A stretch of 64,000 nucleotides of DNA from Arcanobacterium canis (GCF_029625435.1 NZ_CP121208.1:930001-994000), one strand, 5' to 3'; positions 1-9,000 are shown, numbered from the stretch's first letter. The notes: generated by a model from the letters alone, not told the origin. Program-made: numbers and translations.

Positions 1-88
1 TTTGCTACTGTGATTAGCAAACCCCAAGGGAATCCTCAAGGTTTTGACAAGCGAGCGGGTATCATTACTCGTCAAGATTTTTCAATTA
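1..88. other. Sequence downstream of the coiled-coil lipoprotein gene
   Basis: No gene is visible before the window edge. On the minus strand the sequence just past the lipoprotein stop has short complementary pieces (TTGAC/GTCAA and GAG/CTC) that could form a weak interrupted hairpin, but there is no convincing T-run. It is a possible weak terminator only. Confidence 0.25.
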
Positions 89-3000
89 TCAGCGATGGCG
101 GCCAGTGGCAGCATCCTTAGCTTTGGCCTTCACGACACCGCGGTGGGCACCATCAAGGTTGTCTTTAGCCTTGTCCTGGACACGCTTAGCAGCCTCAAGG
201 TCAGACTTAGCCTTTGCGACATCCTTCTCAGCCTTGTCCACGTTCTTTGTCTTAGCTTCAACATTACGCTTCGCTTGAGCCACACCCGTCTTGTGTTCGA
301 GCTGGTCAACCTCAGCTTGGGCTTTAGCCTGACCCGTCTTAGCCTGGTCGAGGTCACGCTTCGCCGCGTCGGCTGGAGCCTTAGCAGCCTTGACTGCCTT
401 GACTGCTTCACTGTGGACGGCCTTAGCCTTGTCGAGGTTTGCTTTCGCTTCGGTCACGGCCTTGTCTGAGACGGTGGCCTTGCGTGCCGTATCGAGATCC
501 GTTTGGGCTTTGACACGGTTTTCCCGCGCATCAACCTGAGCGTTGAAAGCGTCCCGTACGGCGGTCTTTGCATCCTCGAGAGCCTTCTCCTTGGCCTGCA
601 CGTTCGCCTCGGCTTCCTTCATGGCTTTCAGGGCAGCATCTGTACGACCCCCAGAAACCTCGGCAAGATGCTTGCGTGCCGCATCCAGATCCTTCTTCGC
701 CTGATCCACGCTGCCTTGAACCTTGTCGAGTTCGGTCTTGCGGGTCTTCATCTCCTGCAATGCTTGCGGGGCTTCGGCTTCCAGTTTCTTGACGCTCTCA
801 GTGTAGTGCTCGACAACAGTCACACTTAGCGAACTTGGTTCCCCGTCACCGAATTCTGCAAGGTTGGCCTGAGCTTGAGCGAGCTGACCTGCGAGAGTAT
901 CAACCTTCTTCGCGGTTTCCTTCACCACGCTCTTCGCCTGGTCAAGGTCACGCTTGGTCTGGTCACGGTGCGCAATAGCGGCGTTCAAGCGTTCTTCGGC
1001 CTGACGGATCAGTTTCGATGACGGGTCTTGCCCGTTGCGAGCCTCATCGAGAGCGCTCTTTGCACGCTCAACCTCACGCTGTGCAGCATCCACACGCACC
1101 TGTGCAGCCTGAGCCTTATCCTTGACCGATCCGAGGGAGCTTTCTGCCTGAGCCAACAAGTCCTTGGTGCGGGCTACTTCCTGATCGAGCGCGCCTGACG
1201 CTTTCACAACATTCTTGCCTGTCAAAGCGTCACGCAGTTGAGGATCCTTAATCTGTTCAGCTAGACCCCGCTTAATAAACTCAGCATAGCTAGTATAACC
1301 AGTGATTTTGCCGGCCTTAAGAAGGGCCTCAGACTCAGCATCCCAAGCAGCCCACGTCGTCGTCGCCTTCTGGGGATACTTTGTGGTGGAGAACTCTTCA
1401 CCCAAATTCTCCGAACCCTTGTAGGCGATATTATCGGACTGGTCACCGATCACTGTTTCTGGCGCGGCCAGAGTGTAGGCGGCGCCATCATACCTGTCGA
1501 TATCATCCTTCCTGTAGCCGCGCATCACGACAACCGCTTCCTTGCCGTCCGGGGAAATCTTCACCGCGATCTGCGCACCAATCAAGTCGGTGTACACCAT
1601 GTTGCTCTCGTGCCCATCTGTCGAATTGTAGAACTGGGAGAAGAACCCTTCTGCCAAAGCGATCGGGTTCATGACGTCGGCATAGGGGCGGGCAGCGATG
1701 TTTTCCATCGTGAAAACCATCTCATCGTCGTGGCTAATCGTCCGCTTCTTGACCCACTCGTCAAGGAGATGGTTCGACCAGTCAACCGCGTCGCCACGGA
1801 ACTCTTTACCGTCAATCATTGCTACCTGTGACAAGCCAGCAGCCTGACGGTACTGGTTCCAGTAACGTAGCAGTGCCGCCTCAGTCAGACGCGCCTTCTG
1901 CTCGGGCGTGAGCTTCGCGACAGGGATCTTGTTTACGCCGAGAGCAGCGTCACGAGCCGCCACAGCCTTATCGTAGGCTGCGCGAGCGTCCTTGACCTTA
2001 CCCTGTGTGGCGTTAAGGTCACGGTTGGCCTGATCGAGTGCCTCCTTGAGTGAACCCAGCTCGCTAGTGGCTCGGGAGAGCTTGCCTTGAGCAGTGTTGA
2101 TCGCGTTCTCGCGCGCCTTGGTCGCGTCCCCTGCCTGTCCGCGTGCCTTATCCAACTCTGCCTTCGCGGCGGCAACACGCTTTTCAGCCTCAGTGAAAGC
2201 TGTTGTTGTTGATTCCACCTTCGCTTTCGCTGAGGCGAGATCCTTCTCGGCCTGCATCTTCGAATCAGTGAGAGTCTTAACCTTGCCCTGAGCGAGAGCC
2301 AGGTCAGCCTTGACCTGTTCGCGTTCACGAGCAAGATCTGCTTTCGCTTCAGCAAGAGCCTGACGTTGCTCTTTCAGCACAACCTCTAACTCGTCATACT
2401 TCTTCTTTGCCTCATTGTAAGCGTCCTGGAATGGGGCAACCTGTTCGAGAGCCTGATCGAGCTTCACCTGGGCAGCCTGCACCTTACCTGCCTCAACCTT
2501 GTGGTCGCGGGCAACCTCAGCTTCAACAGCTTGCAGGTTATTGGATGCTTGGACAACACCGGCACGGGCCTTGTCCAGCTCTGCCTCAGCCTTAGCCACA
2601 TTATCGTAGGCGGAGCCGATGTTGATTTTAGCGGTCTCAATATTCGCCTCCGCCTGGGCAACCTTCTTCTCGGCAGCCGTAATATCGTCAGCGATCTTCT
2701 TCTGCGCGCCAGCAAAATCCTTTTGCGCTTTTTCAAGATTCTTACGTGCCTCACTCACGCCAGCGTTCGCGTTCGCAAGAGCCTTCTCTTTACCCTCAAG
2801 AACACTCTTTGCCGCATCATAGGCTTTCTGCTTGAGAGCAACAAGCTTCTTAGCAACACTGAGAGTATCGTTCGCTTTCGCTAACTGTGGGGCAAGCTGG
2901 GCGCGTGCAGCCATCGCTGCTTTCAAACCCGCCTTCGCCGCGTCAAGCTCAACGCGAGCCTTCGCAAGACGAGCACGCGCATCAGCAACACCCTGAATAC

Positions 3001-3562
3001 GGTTGGCAACATTCATGTGCGCCTTATCCAAAGCACGCTTCGCTGCCGCCTCGTTCGCCAACGCCTTCACCAGACCAGAACGGTAGACCGGGGCGATAGC
3101 GTACCCCATTGTCTTCCCCGTCTTCGTGGTGTACACGCCCCGATGAACGGTGCCACGCTTCGTGCTTGCGTGCGCGTTCACCCCATGCGAGACGGACTTG
3201 TTCAGCACCGGCAAGGCAGGAACAGTGCGCTTGGACGTGTTCTGCAAGGCAGACCCAGACCCAGCCGTATCAGTCTTGCCTGACCCTGCCTGCCCGGCAG
3301 CAGACTCAGAATCAGCCTTCTGATCCTCCTTGCCCGCATTATCATCCTTGGCATCCTGGCTAGCCTGAGCCGATGGAGTAGCCGATGGTGTCTCCTGCGG
3401 CTGGACTGCCTCAGGAGAAGCATCAGCACGAGCAGACGCATCCTTGGCCGGAGCAGATGATTCTGGAGCAGAACACGCACCCAGCGCACCCATCGCAGTC
3501 AAAACAGCAGCGGCAGCAGCACCGAGCTTAGTGAACTTATATGTGTTGTTATTCTGTGTCAT
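89..3562 (-). CDS. Large coiled-coil surface lipoprotein with central CAP (SCP-like) domain
   Basis: A 1157-aa exported protein. The first 30 residues form a signal peptide ending in a lipobox L-G-A-C (27-30), so Cys30 is probably lipidated. Residues about 31-110 are a low-complexity A/S/T/P/K/D linker. About 160-545 and 790-1150 are long Ala/Lys/Glu/Asp-rich heptad stretches typical of coiled coils. About 555-690 resembles a CAP/SCP domain, with His-Asp-Asp then Glu-Asn-Ile and the GH-E-S-N-M turn. The architecture recalls SEC10/PgrA-type surface-exclusion/adhesin proteins (inference). There is no LPXTG motif or C-terminal membrane helix, so anchoring would be by lipid only; the C-terminus ends abruptly in a basic stretch. 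The ATG is preceded by AAAGGGG. Its ligand and function are unknown. It may be a host-contact or cell-cell contact protein. Confidence 0.85.
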   Translation of the reverse strand: MTQNNNTYKFTKLGAAAAAVLTAMGALGACSAPESSAPAKDASARADASPEAVQPQETPSATPSAQASQDAKDDNAGKEDQKADSESAAGQAGSGKTDTAGSGSALQNTSKRTVPALPVLNKSVSHGVNAHASTKRGTVHRGVYTTKTGKTMGYAIAPVYRSGLVKALANEAAAKRALDKAHMNVANRIQGVADARARLAKARVELDAAKAGLKAAMAARAQLAPQLAKANDTLSVAKKLVALKQKAYDAAKSVLEGKEKALANANAGVSEARKNLEKAQKDFAGAQKKIADDITAAEKKVAQAEANIETAKINIGSAYDNVAKAEAELDKARAGVVQASNNLQAVEAEVARDHKVEAGKVQAAQVKLDQALEQVAPFQDAYNEAKKKYDELEVVLKEQRQALAEAKADLAREREQVKADLALAQGKVKTLTDSKMQAEKDLASAKAKVESTTTAFTEAEKRVAAAKAELDKARGQAGDATKARENAINTAQGKLSRATSELGSLKEALDQANRDLNATQGKVKDARAAYDKAVAARDAALGVNKIPVAKLTPEQKARLTEAALLRYWNQYRQAAGLSQVAMIDGKEFRGDAVDWSNHLLDEWVKKRTISHDDEMVFTMENIAARPYADVMNPIALAEGFFSQFYNSTDGHESNMVYTDLIGAQIAVKISPDGKEAVVVMRGYRKDDIDRYDGAAYTLAAPETVIGDQSDNIAYKGSENLGEEFSTTKYPQKATTTWAAWDAESEALLKAGKITGYTSYAEFIKRGLAEQIKDPQLRDALTGKNVVKASGALDQEVARTKDLLAQAESSLGSVKDKAQAAQVRVDAAQREVERAKSALDEARNGQDPSSKLIRQAEERLNAAIAHRDQTKRDLDQAKSVVKETAKKVDTLAGQLAQAQANLAEFGDGEPSSLSVTVVEHYTESVKKLEAEAPQALQEMKTRKTELDKVQGSVDQAKKDLDAARKHLAEVSGGRTDAALKAMKEAEANVQAKEKALEDAKTAVRDAFNAQVDARENRVKAQTDLDTARKATVSDKAVTEAKANLDKAKAVHSEAVKAVKAAKAPADAAKRDLDQAKTGQAKAQAEVDQLEHKTGVAQAKRNVEAKTKNVDKAEKDVAKAKSDLEAAKRVQDKAKDNLDGAHRGVVKAKAKDAATGRHR

Positions 3563-4240
3563 ATTTTGGTTCCCCTTTTGTTAGGTTACTTATTTGAATG
3601 TCGGTACGTTTTTCGGGAAAGACGTGGAAAATGTCAGTGACTTGTGGGTTAGGTAAACCCCTGAACAAGCTTGTGAAAACTTTTTGGCCGTGAGGGGGAT
3701 GAGGAGAGTATTTTCCTGGAATACGCAGAAGCGTCGCCAGGGGAGGGCTGAAGGTGGCAGTGCCGGTCGCCAACCACACGGCGTCTTTGCCTTTGTATGT
3801 GGTGATTGTGGATACGAATATGGCGATACTTCGATGGAGAAGAATTCCGTGAAGAATAAGATCTTCGCGGAAACGGTTCGGCTACTGGTCTACTGGGATC
3901 AGAAGTGGTTACGCGCGCTAAATCCGCTCTGTTGAGAGGCAGTGAATGGGGGGGGGTAAATCGAGCGCAAGAGATGAGTGTAGAAACAAAGCGCAACGCG
4001 TTGCTGCATGAACGTGAAATTCTCATCATAGTGCGACTTCTTCGTGGGTATTACCGATGTGCAGACGTACTTATTGGTGTGTCAGAACGAGTGTGAGTCC
4101 CGAAACCATCGTAAATACGCACGTGCAGTATTCCATCACAAAATGATCGAAGACGGCAACTGATTATCTCGAATGATGGTGATGGATGAAACTTCATATC
4201 ATTTCTTGTAGAGCGAAGAGCCACATACCAACACCAAAAA
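3563..4240. other. Long gene-free stretch upstream of the lipoprotein gene
   Basis: No reading frame here looks protein-like: short frames on both strands lack ribosome sites and show no recognisable composition or motifs. Notable items are an interrupted inverted repeat CTTGT-GGGTT / AACCC-ACAAG at 3641-3669, merging with the perfect palindrome ACAAGCTTGT (3665-3674), and an 8-G run near 3949. The 5' region of the lipoprotein gene (3563-3700) must hold its promoter, but I cannot pick convincing -35/-10 boxes. Confidence 0.5.
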
Positions 4241-4241
4241 C

Positions 4242-4279
4242 AAAAAAGATGCCCCGCGACATATGAACTATGTCGCGGG
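4242..4279 (-). terminator. Intrinsic terminator of tRNA-Pro
   Basis: A perfect 11-bp stem (CCCGCGACATA / TATGTCGCGGG) with a 5-nt loop lies just past the tRNA 3' end. On the minus strand it is followed by GGCATC and then a six-T run and further T-rich sequence. It is a textbook rho-independent terminator for the tRNA transcript. Confidence 0.9.
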
Positions 4280-4290
4280 ACATCACATTG

Positions 4291-4364
<74 letters not shown>

Positions 4365-4505
4365 TCGGGTAACGATAGTAGCGCAGAATCTGCAAAACTC
4401 CCAATCGAAACTTCAGGTGGCACTCACCACAACGTCCCTCTTCATCTGCAGACAAGCCCTGAAAATATTTGCAAACATACTCTATGACGAGTTGAATATG
4501 TAGTT

Positions 4506-7007
4506 ATGACTGAAAACTTGCAACGATTCGAGGCTATGGCGCGCTCTAGCGCACTTGAGATTGCAACCTATCGCATCCACCTCGACCTTTCCGAGTCAAC
4601 GACATCGCAGCGCACTTTCCCGACCTCAACAGTCGTGCAGTTAACGGCGCACAAAGATATCCAGACCTTTATGGACTTCATTGGCGAATCGGTCAGCTTT
4701 GTCCGCATCGACGAAGAAATCTTCACCCCACAGTTCGACGGCGCCCGGGTGACTCTCCCGATATTGACCGCTGGTGATCATGAAATCGAAGTTCGCGGCC
4801 GAGCCGTCTATTCGCGCACAGGGGAGGGGCTCCATCGATTCGTCGATCCCGCCGACGGTGAAACTTACCTCTATAGCCAGTTTGAGCCAGCAGACGCCCG
4901 CCGCGTTTTTCCAAATTTCGAACAACCTGATCTCAAGGCAAGCTTCCTCATCTCGATGACTGCGCCGGCGTCGTGGACGGTTATTTCGAACGAACGCCAA
5001 GTGAACTCGCGCCCTGCGGGCGAAAATTCACAAGGAACCGCGTTGATGCGCTTTGGCTTCCAGGACACCAAGCGCATGTCAACCTACCTGACAGCTTTTA
5101 TTGCAGGCCCCTATGCACGTTTTGCCGATGAGTACGACGGTATTGCACTTGGCTTCTACACCCGCAAGACGCTCGCTCCGTTCTTCGACGCCGACGCTGT
5201 TGCTCTGATCACGAAGCAGGGCCTGGCTACTTTCCCGGCGGCCTTCGGTATGCCTTATCCATGGGGTAAGTACGATTCGATCTTTGTCCCTGAGTACAAT
5301 CTCGGCGCAATGGAAAATCCTGGCGCTGTCACGTTCAACGAAGATGCTTACATTTACCGCGGTGCCGCTACTCGCGCACAGTATGCTGGACGCGCCAATA
5401 CCATTCTCCACGAGATGAGCCACATGTGGTTCGGTGATCTTGTCACGCCTCAGTGGTGGGATGATCTGTGGCTCAAGGAATCATTCGCAGAGTTCATGGG
5501 GGCCTGGGCATCAGCTGAGGCAACGGAATTCACCGAGGCATGGTCCGCCTTCGCAGGTGCTCGAATCTCCTGGGCAATGGCCAATGACCAATGTCCAACG
5601 ACCCATCCTATCGTCGCTGATATTCCAGACCTCGAAGCTGCCGATCAAAACTTTGACGGCATCACTTATGCCAAGGGCGCTGCAGTGCTCCGTCAGCTTG
5701 TTGCTTTTGTTGGCCAGGACGCCTTCTTCGCTGGCGCACGGACATATTTCCAGGCGCACAAGTTCGCTAACGCAACGCTCAAGGATCTCCTCCATGAACT
5801 TGAGGTCGCGTCAAACCGAGACCTCTCTGAATGGGCACGCCAGTGGCTCCAATCCACCTCTGTTTCCACCATTCGTGCAGAACGCACCCCTGAGGGTCTA
5901 CGCCTGATCCAAGAAGGTACTGACAGCCACGGTACCCCAATCACGCGTCCGCACCGATTCTCCGTCCAGTCGCTGCGCAAAGAAGGAAACACTCTCGTCA
6001 CTGTCGCAAACGTTCAGGTCGAACTGACCACCGACGTCGTTATTGCATGGGAATCACTCGGAGGCGCCGACGTCGATGCTCTCGTTCCAAACGCTGGCGC
6101 ACAGACGTACGCCAAGATTGCTCTCGACGAGCGTTCCCTCGACGCAGTGCTTGAATCTGACGTCGATGACGAATTGACGCGTTCCGTTGTGTCCACAGCA
6201 CTATGGCAGATGGTCCGCGATGCACGACTCAATCCACGTCAATACGTCACCTTCGTCTTGTCGCAGCCGACTGCTCAGCCAAGTTTACTCTCGCAGCGCA
6301 CCACGGCTGCTCTCTCCGTTGCCCTGCATTTGGCACATCCAAACCTTCGACACGAGCTGATTGAACAGCTCTATGACGGAGCTCGTGCAAACGTCGAAAG
6401 TTTGGAGCCGGGGACGGATGCCCACACCACCTGGTCGCGGACTCTCGCACGTGCGGCAACGATGGTGCCGCGCTCCGGCTCCGTGCTTCGCGAATTACTT
6501 GAAAAAACCACCGATCAGGATCTGCGCTGGGGCTATTTCAAAGCTCTCGCTGCGCTGGGTGTGGCAGGGGAGGCTGAGCTCGAAGCGGAGCTTCGCGCTT
6601 CAGGGTCGTCAGCCGATCAGGTGGCACACCTCGAAGCGATGTCCCTCATGCCGGGAACACGTGCCACAACGCTTGACCGTTTGCTCAACGGTGAAAATTC
6701 CAATCTCGAGGCTCAAGCCCTGATCAATGGTTTTGCCCATCCAACAGGAGCCGACGAGGCGAGAGCCGCCTTGCCACGCTACTTCGACCGAGCAACCGAG
6801 ATCTGGGACAAGTTCTCCCAGGAAATCGCTGAACGGATTCTGTACGGCCTTTACCCGGCCTCAGATCTGGACCAAAGCGACGATCTGGCTGCGGCTTATG
6901 CATGGCTGGAGGCTCATCACGAAGCTCCAGGAGCGCTGCGCAAGCTCATCCTGGATGAGGCTGACGATCACGAACGCAAGCTCACAATCCAAAGAACTTT
7001 CCAGTGA
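4506..7007 (+). CDS. pepN: Aminopeptidase N (M1 family zinc metallopeptidase)
   Basis: An 833-aa cytosolic M1 aminopeptidase that removes N-terminal residues from peptides. It shows the substrate-binding GAMEN motif (267-271), the zinc site HEMSH (302-306) and the third ligand in WLKESFAE about 19 residues later. The N-terminal half is the beta-saddle plus thermolysin-like domain; the C-terminal 300 residues are the helical ERAP1-C-like repeat domain usual in actinobacterial enzymes, whose length this matches. The ATG lacks a strong ribosome site, so a slightly different start is possible, but the sequence from Leu-Gln-Arg-Phe onward looks like the family N-terminus. It is monocistronic: a tRNA lies divergently upstream and a GC-rich hairpin follows. 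Confidence 0.95.
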   Translation: MTENLQRFEAMARSSALEIATYRIHLDLSESTTSQRTFPTSTVVQLTAHKDIQTFMDFIGESVSFVRIDEEIFTPQFDGARVTLPILTAGDHEIEVRGRAVYSRTGEGLHRFVDPADGETYLYSQFEPADARRVFPNFEQPDLKASFLISMTAPASWTVISNERQVNSRPAGENSQGTALMRFGFQDTKRMSTYLTAFIAGPYARFADEYDGIALGFYTRKTLAPFFDADAVALITKQGLATFPAAFGMPYPWGKYDSIFVPEYNLGAMENPGAVTFNEDAYIYRGAATRAQYAGRANTILHEMSHMWFGDLVTPQWWDDLWLKESFAEFMGAWASAEATEFTEAWSAFAGARISWAMANDQCPTTHPIVADIPDLEAADQNFDGITYAKGAAVLRQLVAFVGQDAFFAGARTYFQAHKFANATLKDLLHELEVASNRDLSEWARQWLQSTSVSTIRAERTPEGLRLIQEGTDSHGTPITRPHRFSVQSLRKEGNTLVTVANVQVELTTDVVIAWESLGGADVDALVPNAGAQTYAKIALDERSLDAVLESDVDDELTRSVVSTALWQMVRDARLNPRQYVTFVLSQPTAQPSLLSQRTTAALSVALHLAHPNLRHELIEQLYDGARANVESLEPGTDAHTTWSRTLARAATMVPRSGSVLRELLEKTTDQDLRWGYFKALAALGVAGEAELEAELRASGSSADQVAHLEAMSLMPGTRATTLDRLLNGENSNLEAQALINGFAHPTGADEARAALPRYFDRATEIWDKFSQEIAERILYGLYPASDLDQSDDLAAAYAWLEAHHEAPGALRKLILDEADDHERKLTIQRTFQ

Positions 7008-7015
7008 TCACAAGC

Positions 7016-7041
7016 CGGGGTGCGACCGTGCACCCCGGCCA
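7016..7041 (+). terminator. Hairpin after pepN
   Basis: A perfect 10-bp inverted repeat GCCGGGGTGC / GCACCCCGGC with a 6-nt loop sits 9 bases after the pepN stop. No T-run follows on either strand, so it may be an actinobacterial terminator without U-tract or an mRNA 3'-end stabiliser. Confidence 0.6.
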
Positions 7042-7086
7042 CGAATCGGCTAAAGTTACGTTCAGATAACGGAGGGGGAAACGCAT

Positions 7087-7530
7087 ATGAGCGAATTTTC
7101 GAATGACCCGAGCCAGACATCAAAGTTCTCGGCCATTGTTCTTGGAACACCGACTGAGCATCCACAGCTTCGCGCACTGAGTGCGGATGATCGCGTCGCA
7201 ATTTCGAATCTCCCTATTGATTCTGCACTGCTTATCGTTCTGTCAGGACCAAACGAGGGAGCTCGTTTCCTCCTCAACTCTGACATCACGACAGCTGGCC
7301 GTTCAACCCGCCAGGATATTTTCCTTGACGACGTGACCGTGTCTCGTAAACATGCTCAGTTTGTCCGTGAAAACGGGGAATTCTTCGTGCGTGATTCCCA
7401 CTCTCTCAACGGCACCTATGTCAATCGCGAGTTGGTGGACGAAGCTAAGCTCGCTGATGGCGACGAAGTTCGTATTGGGAAATTTGCTCTCACTTTCTAC
7501 GATTCGCCGTTAAAGGATGCACATAAGTGA
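7087..7530 (+). CDS. FHA-domain protein, GarA/OdhI-like
   Basis: A 147-aa protein with an N-terminal tail of about 50 residues and a C-terminal FHA phosphothreonine-binding domain: Gly-Arg-Ser (binding loop), Ser-Arg-Lys-His-Ala, then Ser-Leu-Asn-Gly-Thr-Tyr-Val. In mycobacteria and corynebacteria the homologues GarA and OdhI bind and inhibit 2-oxoglutarate dehydrogenase and are switched by Ser/Thr kinase phosphorylation of an ETT motif in the tail. No Glu-Thr-Thr motif is visible here, so that switch may differ. A strong GGAGGGGG ribosome site precedes the ATG. It overlaps the next gene by four bases (GTGA), and the gene order garA-merR is conserved in actinobacteria. Confidence 0.85.
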   Translation: MSEFSNDPSQTSKFSAIVLGTPTEHPQLRALSADDRVAISNLPIDSALLIVLSGPNEGARFLLNSDITTAGRSTRQDIFLDDVTVSRKHAQFVRENGEFFVRDSHSLNGTYVNRELVDEAKLADGDEVRIGKFALTFYDSPLKDAHK

Positions 7531-8270
7531 GAGCACAACCACAGGTTGCGCCCGAATTATTGACGTCGTGGCCGCACGAGGTTTCACATGAACCGAGCCT
7601 GAAAATCGGCGAAGTTCTCGACACCCTCGGAACGGAATTCCCTTACCTCGCGGCCTCAAAGTTGCGATACTTTGAGTCACTTGAACTTTTAGTACCACAC
7701 CGCACGGCGTCTAATCAGCGTCTGTATTCTGCTGCCGACGTCGAACGGTTGCGTTTCATTCTCATTGAGCAACGTGACCGTTACACATCCCTCCCGCAGA
7801 TCAAGGAAATGCTCAAGCAACTCGATACGGGTCTCGTCGAACGAGCACACCCGAGTCGTATGCGCGTCTTGGCAGACAATGAGATCGTGAAGCCTCAACC
7901 AGGCACGCGTCTGCATAAGGACGAACTGGCCCAACTGACAGGTGCCTCAATCGCGCAGATCGAACAGCTCATTGACGCCACGCTCCTCGTTCCTGATTCC
8001 CGTGGGCGACTGACCACTCATGCTGTGGATATCGTTCGTTACGTGAGGATGTTGGGGGAGAAGGGCCTCAATCTGCGAAAAATTCGGTCAATCCGTAACG
8101 CTGCGCGCGCCCACGCAGTCAACGCCGTTTCGACACTCGAATCTGATCGAGCAAAATCCACGCCGGTCTTTCGTGAACGTGTCATTTCGGAGGCAGGGGA
8201 GCTGGCCACATTGATGTCCCATGCCTACAGAGCACTGTTATTGGAGAGCATCGACGTCGAGTTACGCTAA
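7527..8270 (+). CDS. MerR-family transcriptional regulator (Rv1828/FtsR-like)
   Basis: A 247-aa regulator with a MerR winged helix-turn-helix at about residues 25-100 (Leu-Lys-Ile-Gly-Glu-Val, Lys-Leu-Arg-Tyr-Phe-Glu, Gln-Arg-Leu-Tyr) and a long C-terminal region with a second helix-turn-helix-like segment. Length and neighbourhood match Mycobacterium tuberculosis Rv1828 and Corynebacterium FtsR, an activator linked to cell division. No metal-binding cysteines are seen. The GTG start overlaps the FHA stop by four bases, implying translational coupling. It is presumably cotranscribed with the FHA gene. Confidence 0.85.
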   Translation: MRAQPQVAPELLTSWPHEVSHEPSLKIGEVLDTLGTEFPYLAASKLRYFESLELLVPHRTASNQRLYSAADVERLRFILIEQRDRYTSLPQIKEMLKQLDTGLVERAHPSRMRVLADNEIVKPQPGTRLHKDELAQLTGASIAQIEQLIDATLLVPDSRGRLTTHAVDIVRYVRMLGEKGLNLRKIRSIRNAARAHAVNAVSTLESDRAKSTPVFRERVISEAGELATLMSHAYRALLLESIDVELR

Positions 8271-8283
8271 CGAGAGACAAAAC

Positions 8284-8374
8284 CTCAAGTACAACTTGAG
8301 ACATGCTGGTGAAACACGCCGTTCACCCCTCAAGTTCTCTCTAAGCGCTACACTTAACGCTGTACTTAATAAGT
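8284..8374 (+). promoter_or_regulatory. Inverted-repeat control region upstream of the second MerR gene
   Basis: It contains a 17-bp palindrome CTCAAGT-ACA-ACTTGAG (8284-8300), a third half site CTCAAGT at 8329-8335, two ACTTAA direct repeats, and the palindrome ACTTAATAAGT (8364-8374) just before the ribosome site. Such arrays fit binding of a dimeric regulator, most simply the downstream MerR protein or its upstream neighbour. The half site resembles those of HspR HAIR elements, but the arm order and spacing differ. The regulator is an inference. Confidence 0.55.
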
Positions 8375-8387
8375 GATAGGAGACGAC

Positions 8388-8936
8388 GTGAGCGAGGTTC
8401 ACCCACAAAGAGCACAAGGAATGCTCTTTGGCGACACGCTGCCGGATCTAGATAATGAGTCCGGCTACCGCGGCCCAGCAGTTTGCCGTGCCATCGGTAT
8501 CACGTACCGTCAACTCGATTACTGGGATCGTATCGGACTCGTTGAGCCCACAATTCGTTGCGCATCTGGTTCAGGATCTCAACGTCTGTATTCTTTCCGC
8601 GATATTTTGGTGCTGAAAGTTGTTAAACGCCTACTTGACACCGGTGTGTCATTGCAGCAGATCCGTGTCGCTGTCGATCAGCTCGGTGAGTACGGCGTGG
8701 AAGACCTCACCGCGGTTACTCTCATGTCCGATGGCGCCTCAGTGTACTTGTGTACATCCGACGACGAAGTCATCGACTTGATTAACGGCGGCCAAGGAGT
8801 TTTTGGTATTGCGGTTGGCCGAGTATGGCGTGAAGTTGAAGGTTCGCTTTCCGAGCTTCACCCTGAGTCGCTTGAGCATCAAGTCATTGACGAACTCGCA
8901 GCGCGTCGTGCGGTTAAGCGTTCTAACGCAAGTTAA
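8388..8936 (+). CDS. MerR-family transcriptional regulator (Rv1830/ResR-like)
   Basis: A 182-aa regulator. The MerR helix-turn-helix (Gly-Pro-Ala-Val-Cys-Arg-Ala-Ile-Gly-Ile, Gln-Leu-Asp-Tyr-Trp-Asp-Arg, Ser-Gln-Arg-Leu-Tyr-Ser-Phe) is followed by a short domain with Leu-Met-Ser-Asp-Gly-Ala and Gly-Gly-Gln-Gly-Val-Phe-Gly-Ile-Ala-Val. That combination is characteristic of Rv1830 (ResR), a regulator tied to growth and division control in mycobacteria. I chose the GTG at 8388 because AGGAGA lies five bases before it; an in-frame GTG 15 bases upstream has no ribosome site. Mycobacteria carry a small nuclease gene (Rv1829) between the two MerR genes; here it is absent. A palindromic region precedes it and a terminator follows. 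Confidence 0.87.
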   Translation: MSEVHPQRAQGMLFGDTLPDLDNESGYRGPAVCRAIGITYRQLDYWDRIGLVEPTIRCASGSGSQRLYSFRDILVLKVVKRLLDTGVSLQQIRVAVDQLGEYGVEDLTAVTLMSDGASVYLCTSDDEVIDLINGGQGVFGIAVGRVWREVEGSLSELHPESLEHQVIDELAARRAVKRSNAS

Positions 8937-8953
8937 TTTTCTCTTAAGATCCG

Positions 8954-8996
8954 TCAGGCGGAGTGGGGAATAGTAACCCGGTCCGCCTGATCTTTT
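8954..8996 (+). terminator. Terminator after the ResR-like gene
   Basis: A 9-bp perfect stem TCAGGCGGA / TCCGCCTGA with a 19-nt loop is followed by TCTTTTCTC, consistent with an intrinsic terminator for the upstream regulator gene. Confidence 0.75.
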
Positions 8997-9000
8997 CTCT

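Noticed and set aside
44-2884. Many plus-strand frames opposite the coiled-coil gene
   Set aside because: They mirror the repetitive Ala/Lys codons of the minus-strand gene and have no start context or protein features of their own.
3649-4029. Open frames on both strands (83-126 codons) in the gap between the lipoprotein gene and tRNA-Pro
   Set aside because: No ribosome sites, Arg/Ser/Pro-rich composition typical of noncoding frames, and mutually overlapping on opposite strands.
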